64,000 bases of DNA. Source: Eumeta japonica. Lineage: Eukaryota; Arthropoda; Insecta; Lepidoptera; Psychidae. A model generated the notes under the pieces. It did not search any database, had not been told where the DNA came from, and worked only from the letters and a program-made list of their open reading frames with translations. Positions 48,396-59,090 of this stretch are shown here, piece by piece. The position numbers and the translations under genes were made by a program. Where the stretch lies: the NCBI GenBank assembly GCA_005406025.1, contig BGZK01000078.1, positions 310,001 to 374,000 on the forward strand. Reading direction: 5' to 3'. Position 1 is the first letter of the stretch; each line of letters starts with the position of its first letter.

Positions 48396-48709
48396 TTTCG
48401 GTGTCGCTATTTAACTTTCGTAGTTTGTAGTAATTCCAAATTTATCGATTTAATTATAATATTGTACCTCTTTTATTATTTAATTTTGTTATTTTATTGA
48501 ATTGTATTATAATAACATTGTCGTATTATTTCATGTCTGATGTCTATCGCTAAAAAATATGAACACTACTTTAAAATACTACATTAAAATGTACTAGTTT
48601 TGAATGCAGCGCGCGAACGTATTTGCACACTAAAGTTTGTCCCACAACATGTCAAAGATTTGCCCATACCTGCTTTATAGCATTGTCGAGTATCAAACAA
48701 GTATACGAG

Positions 48710-49048
48710 CGAGCAGAGGTGGTCACAACTGTGCATGGACACTTGCGTCTTCGGAGGAGTCAGTAGCGCATTGCCGACCTCTTGAACTGAAATTTAGATT
48801 TACAATAGGATATTTGATGCAAGAAGGAATGGGGAGATGGAGAAGGGAAGGATTGATCGAAGAAGATTTTGGGTGATCGAGTTGGAGTGGTCCATCGGAA
48901 CTCACACTCACTGGACGAAAGGCAACAACGGAAAGTCTTATTTCACGTCTGTAATGTATGAATATACTGTATGAGAGTGCAGTATTGTATCGGTCAAGCC
49001 AACCCAGTTACATTCTGCAGCCATGTTGACCATAGCATGGCTCTACCA
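48710..49048 (-). repeat. SINE-like dispersed repeat, copy 7 (inverted)
   Basis: On the - strand: agagccatgctatggtcaac, acattacagacgtgaaataa, cagtgagtgtgagttccgat, caagaggtcggcaatgcgct, actcctccgaagacgcaagt, gtccatgcacagttgtgacc. Nearly full length. Confidence 0.7.
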
Positions 49049-49139
49049 CTATAAATGGCAATTTCGTGTCATATTTTCCTATAAAATTAATAAATTTCTT
49101 TCGTGTGTTGTAAGGCACTGTACTTGTAGATTCATAGAA

Positions 49140-50010
49140 CACACTAAACATTTCTGAAATGTATAAGTAATTACTATGAATGCTCAAAAAGAAATTTATA
49201 GCTTTTCCAAAAATTCTCCATAGCACAATTGCACTTTTCATACGATAAACCAATTTTGAAAACATTTGTGCCACTCCTCCCTGGTGACCTTTAAAACATA
49301 TTTTTCATATTCTTCGACAGCAAGAAATTGTCGTTTCCAGTTATTTATACTGAGTTCGTCAATAACTTCCGGCAAAAATAAGGTCGTGTATCAATCACTA
49401 TTCACGTTAAGATAATTTGCCAAAGCAATAGTAGCGACGTCTCATGTTTTATTAAAAATAGAAGAAATCATTCGTTTGGAGGCATTTCGCTCGTGTGTTA
49501 CTTTACTTGGTTTCGGCTCAACTCGATAAGCCCATAGGGTCGATTGCTGCTTTGTTTTGGGGTCATAACAATAAATCTATGCTTTGTCACCTCTTACTAT
49601 GTCCCACAACAAATTTGACGACTTCTCGTTGAATCTGGTAACCATGGCTTTGCACCAAATGACGCGTTCCGTTTTTTGAACATTAGCCCAATTGTATGGG
49701 CATCGTGAGCAGTCTTTTCATACCCAAATGTTTGTATAGGATTGATTGTATTTGACTTATGCTTATGCCTAAGGATGATTAGATTTCATAGTAGGCCACA
49801 GCGTACAGCATTGATGTTTTTGTTGCTCACAGAGGGCGACCATCACGAAATTCCTAACCGAGTTTGACATTACCGCACTTGAATTCTGCAAACCGATTAT
49901 AAATAGGCGTCTTGCATAGTGCTCCATCGCAAAAAGCAGTTTAAAGCCGAGGAAAGTTTTGCTGAGCTGTCAAATTACACTTAAAATCGTAGAAAATCAT
50001 ATTATGTAAA
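49140..50010 (-). mobile_element. Decayed mariner transposon of a second lineage
   Basis: On the - strand, in shifting frames and with stops: SSLGISISQIQSILYKHLGM near 49790-49735 (helix-turn-helix), YCYDPKTKQQSTLWAYRVEP near 49575-49515, NASKRMISSIFNKT, VATIALANYLNVNSD and REEWHKCFQNWF near 49290-49250. This order is a mariner transposase, but the motifs differ from the three copies at 798, 20985 and 36563. Boundaries approximate; inverted termini not located. Confidence 0.75.
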
Positions 50011-52670
50011 TTTTTACGACTTAAATCCATAATGATGATTGCACGTCATTTTTAAAATGACACCACAGTGTAAAAAAAATTGACAAATGTAACAAACTGT
50101 ATTCTACAGCCAAAGAGTTCCATTTTAAAATGTTGTAATTACTTTTTAAATATTGTTTATGTAAGTGGCCAGTTGCAGAAACTTATAATGCACTCCACAT
50201 ACGAGTATCTGCTAAAAATTTGTCACATGACCGCTCCTATCCATCCACCAGAAGTCATTTCGCTGTACGTAATTACTGCTACCCGTTAAAATCTGGGCGG
50301 CTTGCTAGTACTATATGAAATAAATCAGTTGAAAATTATTAATATTTTTGTTGTGTCGTCACACATTCTAGTTAATTAAGCACGTACGATCGGATTCGTG
50401 CGCCGAGCGGCACTAAATTCGTTTTCAGCATTTTGATAAAAATATGCATATATTATCATAACAATTAGCAATGAATAATAATGTCAATGATGTAAAGTTT
50501 AAACGATAATTTAAGATTTAAAAAAAATATTTATACATATGTATGCGATGTGTATTACCGATTTCAAAACAATCATAATTGTATTATGCTGCTTAGTGGT
50601 GTTTTATTTAGCATTTCATAAATAATTTGGATTTTATTATTTATTTAATACAATTTAATAAATAAATATTATATTACAACTATTTGATATAGTTTATTAT
50701 ATATACTTAATACATTATTATATACAATAAGTGTTATATATTACATTTAATTTCTAATAAATGAATATGTTTTTTTAAAATATTAATTTAAACTTAGTGA
50801 TTTGTTTTCCTATTTCACATCATTATTTATAAACTTAAATAGGAAAATAATAAAAAGTAAAATACCAAGATAAAGAGAGAGAGAGAATAGAGAGAGAAAA
50901 CCATATAACAGGGGTACCCAATATACATTGTGTAATTGCCTTACGTAACGAAAATATATAAACGTAAACAATCCTTTTACCTTTACCGTATGGAATCCAT
51001 CGTGTATTTTTCCGCAAATATTTTAATCACTTCATTTTTTAGAACAACTTTGTCAAAGAAATCATCTTGCGGCCTTGCTGAAGGTCGTGTGTGACGCCGT
51101 GTTTCTCAAATGCGCTGCAAGAGCATTTACAAAGTTCACAAACCCAGTTACACCCCGGCAATCGTGCGTGAATGATGAATGAAATCTCTAGTTAATTCAC
51201 ACTGCATGTATGCGGTCATTGACCCTACAAAAACTTTAGGTATTTTGTTATAAATTATTACGTTTACAATATCGACATTTATGAAACTAAGATTTTGTGT
51301 GATTAATATTGAAGTGTTTAGTAACAATGCCCTTTACTGCTATCGAATATGCAAACATGATTTATTGTTGGGGAGTCTGCAGATGTAACATTGCTGCCTG
51401 GAGTTTATAATTTGCGTGAAGTAGCGTTTACACGATAGTTTGCACTCGTTTTCCTTGTTTTTTTGGAGGTGAGTAGAATACACATAGAAAACCTTTGGCG
51501 ATCTTTACATCTCTGACAATATAAAATGTCATTTGTAGGTAATTGACTATATAGATTCTTTAAAAGTAATACATCGAGTAAACCGAGCGCAAGGCAGAAT
51601 TCAAGTTCGTCACATGCGTGGGCGCGCGTGGGTGCCTTTTGGTCGAGCATTTCGAAGGGTTGTGTATAATTTTTTTTTAATATTATTTACAAGTATATTT
51701 TTAATAATATATTTTTGGTATAGTCACTTTAGCAAAGTTGTTCTAAAAAAGGAGGAGATTATGAATATTTACGAAAAGATGCATGAGCGATTTCATCCGT
51801 ATATGATTACACTTGAAGTTGAAAAACAATAGTAAGAAACTTTGTTCCTGACGGGGGTCCCCCAATCGCACCTCAAAGCGTATCGGGTTAGATTGGAGCA
51901 CATAAATATCAAGCTTCTCAACCAACACGATAGTGGTAAGAAGCTCTCCTGGAAGATAAATGGAAACATTTTGTAATTATATTAAAAAAAAATTATTTAT
52001 TGTCTGTACATAAGAACGACTGTCTTAAAAACTATCAAGTTTGTATAAGTACATATGAAAAAAGTTTAAATAAAAATGATTTCACCATTTGAAATAAGTA
52101 AAAAAAATATTTTTATAAAATTTAAAAATAAGTGTAATTTTATTTACAAAAATTCTAAATAAATGATGGGAAAGGAATATAAAGAGCGCATACATATTGT
52201 AGTCGATGCAACAGATTTAATTATTAAAACGCTTAAGGTTTTTTTTTGTTATAAAGCTTTATGATCACGCCTGGTTCTCAGAAGATTAGACAACAGATAC
52301 TCAATACGATCCGTGCATACCGTCATTGATTCATTAAGGCTAATCGATCGTTTCACGCAAGCTCATCGATTGCGGCTCGGAAAATATGTTTTTCCATAAA
52401 TCACACACAGAATTCATTTCAGCATCGTGACACGACATCGCGGCGTAAGACCCGGCGGAGCTAGTTCTCGAGTGCCTGTCAATAAAGAAATTAAACAAGA
52501 AATAGAGAAATTGTAATGTTTAATGTGAGTAAGTTTTGAGACGAGATAACAGAACGGGTTAGGGGTACAAATATAGCTGGTCGATTAAAATGATAGTGTG
52601 CCACGGAAGGGAAGGTGATGAATGATAACAAATCTAAATAATAAATAAATATGAGACAGTTCAAAATTTA
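50011..52670. other. Intergenic, nothing recognised
   Basis: Strongly AT-rich at 50450-50830. A GC-richer patch near 51050-51150 and another at 51600-51660 lack recognisable coding content. Confidence 0.4.
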
Positions 52671-52671
52671 C

Positions 52672-52880
52672 AATTACAGCACAATGCACGAAACTTTACG
52701 GCTCTGAATTGCCTGCGAATGATAGGATGCGCATACCAGAAGAACGGTTCACAGAGAGCTGAACCTGCGCAGGTTCAGCTCTCTGTGAACCGTTCTTTTC
52801 TCCCCTTGTCATACGCCATTGCGACACTTTCCTGACTAACTTTACAGCGGCAAAGTTTCGTGCGTTGTACTGCATAGAAA
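52672..52880. mobile_element. Foldback element with a perfect 56-bp central palindrome
   Basis: 52741-52796 is an exact palindrome (28 bases, agaacggttcacagagagct then gaacctgc, followed by its complement). The flanks also pair imperfectly: gcacaatgcacgaaacttta at the left and, in reverse complement at the right, gtacaacgcacgaaactttg. The whole 210 bp can fold on itself. Non-coding; looks like a MITE or foldback element. Confidence 0.75.
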
Positions 52881-53754
52881 TAAATTATTCTGGTATAAAA
52901 TAACGTACATATTGTTACTGCAATGGGATTATAATTGTATGCTTTTTGCCATTACACAGAATATCCTCGGCATTAATGACTGGATTCGATAAAGTGGGTG
53001 GCTGGGTAAGTGGCTATTCTTTACCATTACAATGCCCACTTTCTGTTTCTAGAGATAACTTCAATACTTTCTTCATTACTTGATTGTTCGATTAATCTAA
53101 AAAAGTCATGGAAGTAATATTTGATTTAAAAGGTAATCTTGAAAATTTGTGTACAAAGCCTATGTATGCTTATTGTATGTAAGCCTATGTATGCCTAATT
53201 ATGCCTATGTTCACTTTGCATCATGCTTTTTCACCTTTTATCAAATACTCGGAATTCACAACTCAAAAATTCCAAATGGGTTTTTCGTAGTTTTTATCGA
53301 AAAGTTTACAGTCTTCACACACTGAAAAGGTTGGTAGATAAATATGGGAGATGATCAAAGGTAAATATTACATGTTAATTATGTAGTTGAAAATATACAT
53401 TGGTAATTATGAACAACGAAAAACAACAATCACCTTGAAAATCTAGCGTTTAAACTATCTTGTGTTGAATCAGAACAAAGAAGCAAACGACAAACAAGAT
53501 GACACGTGGCTGGTGAAAGGTACTTCCCCTGCTTGCACGCATTCTCAATACGTAGAGCACAGATATCAACAGTTGAAATAATTGGCTACCCAACGTCCCT
53601 GGACAGACAGCACACTTCGAAGATGCTTAAATCCGACGTAAACAGCTGTAAAAAATGTGTACATTACGATAAAGCCCAGAGTGGTGTTTTCAAATAACTC
53701 CTTTCATTTATTTCATACAAAGTTTAAAGGACAAATAAATAAGCAGGCTACTAG

Positions 53755-53832
53755 GAAGTTGATGGTCAACGCCGCCCACGAACACCCGCAACCTCGGAAG
53801 ATTCACTAATGCGTTGCGACCTTTTAGGAAGT
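53755..53832 (-). repeat. SINE-like dispersed repeat, copy 8 (3' end only, inverted)
   Basis: Read on the - strand: aaggtcgcaacgcattagtg, cttccgaggttgcgggtgtt, cgtgggcggcgttgaccatc, the family 3' module. Confidence 0.65.
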
Positions 53833-55133
53833 AATATGCTCTCGTCTAACTACTACTAACTAACTCTAACTCTTTACTAACTACTCGCGATCGCCTAAGT
53901 TCAGAACAAATTACAAGACAACCTGTATAAACCGAGCACCCCGTTTTACGACACTTTCTTTCCTCTTGACTTTCGAAATAGCAAGTTCATAGTGTACTAT
54001 TACCATAGTCAAGTCATAGCCGAAAATAATGTTTTTTAACAAAAACTGCTTTAGTATATTGACTATTCTTTTTGGCGCTCAAAATGACACTTCCAGCTTA
54101 TAAAACAAAAAAAAGTGTTGTATAATATACATATATATATATATGTAATACCTTTAATTTGATAAGGTTTTTACGTCCAAAAAATATAGGTTTTTGTGTG
54201 TCAAGTTACGATCTCTTTATCCGTTACACGCGGGCAGAACGTACGTGCCTAGCAGAACCGAGGGACGCGCGCCCTGTCCACGTACGGATGCTTAACCTTC
54301 CTCCAATTTCCGTTCCGTCATTAGAATTAATAATAAATACCTTAGAGGTTTCCCTTCTCTTACATTATGGCCCTTCTACTTGTGGTGCTTTTGCATATAA
54401 CATGCTTCTTAATCGCACATAAAGATGGAAGTAACCGCTCGGGTATTACAAATCGGTGACAGCGGTAATAAAATGTTTTAGTTCTTATTGTTCATTATTT
54501 TATTAATTTTCAAGCGAATACTAAAAGTAGCGGGGAAAAATATTTTTTCTACAGCTTAATATACTGTTGAAAATCACTAAAATACGTTCGGGAAGTTCAA
54601 TTCTTTGTGTTCAATATGTGATCTAGTCGTCGTTGTGAACGATAGATACACTGCGTCTATAGTAATAGGCATCGGTATTTGCACTAGGTTCGTCCGCAAG
54701 GTAATCATATTAAAAGCGTTGTATGAAAATATGTTCGCTGTGTTTAATTAATGATGACTTTACTTGGTATGAAATCAACATAAAAATTACATATCTTTTT
54801 AACTCTTCCTATTACTAACATTTCTTATTAACAGCATAAAAATTATATTTCTTTCTTATATCCCTTAATAGCCTCATCTATCATCTCCTTTTAAAGTGAC
54901 GTTTAACAAAAAGTCACTTTTAAAATAAAATTTGCTTTCCACGTCTTCCTTTTAACTGTTGTCAGGGCTAAAAACTGTTAAAAGGAGAAAGTGAAAATTA
55001 ACAAAGAAATTAAAAACCGAAATTATAAAGATCTATGTGCAGCATCATCAAATAAAGCATTTCCATTAACAATCATTGATTTTTTATAGAAATACTTTAT
55101 TTAGATAATAATATGCTCCATAGATATATTTGG
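53833..55133. other. Intergenic, nothing recognised
   Basis: Contains two small stem-loops at 54890-54990 (ttttaaagtgac and complement; ccttttaactgtt and near-complement). The 87-codon open frame 54159-54422 shows no family. Confidence 0.4.
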
Positions 55134-55169
55134 ATAATAATGAGCAAATAGGTATTTGCTCATTATTAT
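55134..55169. repeat. Hairpin, 17-bp perfect arms, 2-base loop
   Basis: ataataatgagcaaata, gg, then its exact reverse complement. It lies at the start of the repeat block 55200-55920. Confidence 0.8.
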
Positions 55170-55199
55170 ATAAATCAAAATGAATCGCCAAAATGTATG

Positions 55200-55920
55200 T
55201 ACGCGCATAACTTCTGAACGACTACACCAAATTGGATAATTCTTTTTTTGTTGTTTGTTATTATCAGGACAAGGTTCGTATAAAAGAAAATAAAGCGTTG
55301 TATCCGTCAATTTGTCTGTATATCCGGGGTATTATCGAAACGGCTGAACAGATCACGATGAGATTTTCTCTGCAACGTAGACAAGCTTTCTGGACTACAT
55401 TTAGAGTGCTTTTAACGCGATAATTTTTAAGGTTCGTGCGTAAAAAAACTCTTAAAAATGGGATACTTTTTTGGAATTGAATCAAAGTGAAACCGGAATC
55501 GAGATCGGGAGCAAAACCGAAATCAGAATTGGATTGGGACGACCCTTTGTATCAGTCAGTCTGTCTGTTTCTATGGGGTATCATTGGAACGGCTGAACAC
55601 ATCACGGGATGGTAAACGGGACTTTCACGGGATGGTAAAAGAGCTTTTACGGTACCTTTTACGTCGATATTTTTTTAGGGTTCCAGTACTGTAAAAAACC
55701 CTTAAAAATGGGCCAATTTATCGGAATTTTATCATAAACGAAACCGGAACCCATATCGGAAGCAAAACCGGATCGGAATTAGATCGAGAGGGAATTAAGG
55801 ACCAGGAGCCGGATCGCAATTATGATGGATGTATAGATCACAGTGATATCAGTCGACACGAAAAATATAGGAAATCATTGTATGTTCATAAGGGAAGAAT
55901 CGTAGTCGACAGCTATCTAT
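55200..55920 (+). repeat. GGAATC/GGGATC-rich dispersed repeat, two stacked copies
   Basis: gtatccgtcaatttgtctgt with ggggtattatcgaaacggct, then aaaccggaatcgagatcggg; the same order repeats at 55545-55800 (gtatcagtcagtctgtctgt, ggggtatcattggaacggct, aaaccggaacccatatcgga). Two diverged copies about 240 bases apart. It ends with aggaaatcattgtatgttca. Confidence 0.65.
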
Positions 55921-56269
55921 ATAAATGTATCAATGTATGTTTGTTCTTTGTACATGCCTAATACGATTACGGAGAAACATAAGTGATATGTTGCACGCAT
56001 GCCGGGTAAGATTTCTAAAAAACAATAGCATTTGTTCCCGGTTTCATCCGCGTATTTGTACTATTAAAGCGAAATAAGGAACCGATTCTAAAAATTCTTT
56101 CATTAATAGATATTTGCACTATTTTGAGTAAATTAGGCTGCTAACATTTACCTCCAGCTTCGTCTATGAATTAATATTCCTAAGACGATTTTAATAACTT
56201 TAACTCATAGAAAGCTACTCTATCCCCGAGTAATATAGCTTATATTTTGAAATTAGTATTTACCCTTGG

Positions 56270-56900
56270 TTTTGTGCAAATCGGAACTAGGACTGGTAGC
56301 GGTATTGAAATTCAAAGCTGAACAGGGAGCAAAGTTCAGAAATGGACCAGAATCAGAATCGAAAGCGAGATCGGGATCGAAATTGATAACGGGACTAGGG
56401 TCAAAAATGAATGTGGGGAAAGGATCAAAATTGAAAGTATGACTGGGATGTTTTGTATTTTTTATATTGTATGTACTAGAATTTGTCCCCGACTTCAAGC
56501 ATGTGTTTGTATTATTGAACCGGACTACTACATCGATTTTAAAACTTTCTTTAATCATAAAAAAACTATACTATTCTCGACTAATATAGTCTATATTTTA
56601 TTATGCCTATATTTTATTCACCAACCCCCAGCTTCGTTCAAATCGGAACTGTGATTTGTAGTGAAATCGGAATTAAAAGCGGGACTAAATCAGAATCTAG
56701 AACGGGATTAGGATCAAAATCGAAAGCGGAAACGGGATCAAAATTGAGAATGAGACTAGAGTCGAAAATGATCAGAATTAAAAGTGTGACTGGGATCTGA
56801 ATCGAAAACGAGACCGAGATCAAAATTGACATCGATAGATACGAAAGGAGAAAAAATTCGTTCCACATCCATGCTGGCGCAGTTGCGGGCATTAACTATA
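56270..56900 (+). repeat. GGAATC/GGGATC-rich dispersed repeat, two more copies
   Basis: gtgcaaatcggaactaggac (56273) and gttcaaatcggaactgtgat (56635) begin two similar blocks of gaaagcgagatcgggatcga-type words. The second ends ttcgttccacatccatgctg and gcgcagttgcgggc, the 3' end seen near 4710 and 32610. Repetitive open frames on the - strand (FDPFPTFIFDPSP) are artefacts. Confidence 0.65.
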
Positions 56901-57364
56901 GGGGAAAATTACCCACAAGAAAGTGCAGAACAATGTATGCCAGGCAAGCTAATAGAATATATTATTCGGATTAAACATGTGATCAGAATCTGGTTCGAGG
57001 CTGACTACGAGCGAATTGACCGATGACTTTTAACTTAAGTCAAATCAAACCCTAGCTTCGTGCCTCGAAGAGCACATTAAGTCAGATGTTGTCATCACAC
57101 TGGAGACAACGGTCATCAGCAGTTCTCAACAATTGCACCGGGCCGGCGTGGGGGGCTTATGGTCTAAGGTTCCGTAAACCTTCTCATTTCGCGTATGTCA
57201 TGACAGGCCTGATACACATCGTATATATCGGACGTTTATTACGTAACGACATTTTACTTTTTCTACCTATCAATCTGTATAAGAGGGATAGGTAAAATAA
57301 CACTAGTTTCCTAACACGAGCGATATGGAGAAAGGAGATACCTATCGATCGTGATACTTAAATA

Positions 57365-59090
57365 TTTATAGTGGTATTGCCACGGAATTGGTTGATTTAG
57401 TATACGTTAATGCGGGGTTTCTATTGGTACTGTAATAGTCGATTTTCGCGAGCTATAGTCGAAGTAAATAGATGCTGATTTCTCGGGATTGACTTTTATT
57501 CTTCAGAGTCGGAGCTATTGAGTCAGCTCATCAATGGCCCTCTGTAAACACGGCAGACTTTTCCGGAGGCAATTTGATCTAAGAAACAGGGCAGTGTTGT
57601 CCGCGAAAAGCGTGAGTTGGACGCCTGTTTTCGGCCGAGGGATATCATTTATGTACGCGGAGTACAGCAAAGGGGAGAGCGTGGAGCTTTGAGGTACTCC
57701 AGCTCTTATTGGTCTATCTAACGAGTACGCATTGTCAAGTCGGAAGGTGAAGTGGCGATTGCTAATATACTAATGGATAATAATTGCTAGACGATCTGGA
57801 AGCTCTAGTTGGTAGAGCTTATGTATAAGGCCTGTGTGCCATACCATATCAAAGGCCTTGGATACGTCAAAGAAGACCGCCACTGTCGTTCTTTTGACTT
57901 TAAAACCTTCCGAAATGTATTCTACAAGACGAAGGGCTTATTACGGGCAACAATGATTGCTCTGAATCCAAATTGTTCATTAATTATGCCCATGAGATGT
58001 TCTCTTAAGCGAGTTTTGAGCATTTTTTCAGATAATTTTCCTAGTATGCTCAAAAGATTGACAGGTCTATAACTAACAGGGAGGTCGCGTGGTTCCCCCG
58101 GTTTGGGAATTCCAATAACTACAGCTTTTTTCCAAGCTATAGGAAAATAAGAATTTTTGATGCACGCATTAAAAATTGTGACTAAGAGAGCGACGAGTGG
58201 AGCAGAAAAACACTTGAGTGTTTACTGATGATAGTATCCACTCCTGGAGCCTTTCTGATTTTAAGGACTTTGATATGTTTACCGACTTCATCTTGAGTGA
58301 TGGGATCCAGATTGTCTTTGGGTGGAAGGGAGACTCTGTGACGAAACACAGCTATTCCGTTTTAAGGGCTTTGGTTAATCCCCAAAATGCTTTATGACTA
58401 GGCTTAATTTCTACCATTAGGTCGCACCTATTATCGTTCCTATACCCCTGCATGCGGTTCCTCACTTTACGTTGAAGGGTACTTGAAGGGGCATGGGACC
58501 TATTCTCACATGTAGGGTATTTGCTCGCTCGGCGCAACGCAGTGTTTTTTGTCCTTATCAGTTCTTTGACGTCTCTAGGCAGCTCCTTGCGATCTGAGTT
58601 CGCCGGAACTGTCTGAGAGCTGCCATTGATCACTGTCCTGATGTGGTTGGTAAGGGCATCTATTGCATTGTCCATGTCGTCTGTCGAAACGATTTCATTT
58701 GGAATACAATTTAAAATCGGGGTGTCGATTTCCTTAAGCACGGTCGACACCTTCTGCTAATTAGAAATAGTTTTAACAGCTGGAGGACAGAGAGCCTAAC
58801 CTCATGAATACGGGTCGGTGATCCGAATTGAGACACTGGAGGGGCTCAATGCAGCTCAATTTCAGAGCTACCCCTTTAATGAGGACGATATCCAGGATAT
58901 CTGGCGTACGCTTAACATCATTAGGGTAGTGAGTCGGAGCGAGAGAAGTAATAATATTGAAATGCAGGTCCTCTGCGAGAGAGCCACCATTTTTCTACCC
59001 TTGCTGTTAGAAAAATTGCATCTCCAGTTAGTATTTTTACTATTAAAATCGCCAAAGAGAATGACGGCATCACCTAGGGCGAAGAGTGAA
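57365..59090 (-). pseudogene. Jockey-type LINE, endonuclease plus reverse transcriptase, decayed
   Basis: Reading the - strand from 59090 down: the endonuclease motif LFGDFNSKNTNW (58990-59050), its last motif SDHRPV near 58820, a linker open from 58750 to 58352 (KELPRDVKELIRTKNTALRR), then the reverse transcriptase with AGVPQSSTLSPLLYSAYIND (57640-57705) and LTLFADN (57590-57612), where the catalytic FADD has become FADN. KVNPEKSA follows near 57480. Domain order EEP-RT is that of non-LTR retrotransposons of the Jockey group. Frameshifts separate the parts; the 3' portion and tail are missing. Confidence 0.82.

Noticed and set aside
56253..56558. 101-codon - strand frame with repeated FDP words
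   Set aside because: By-product of the GGGATC-rich repeat; same texture in non-coding copies elsewhere.
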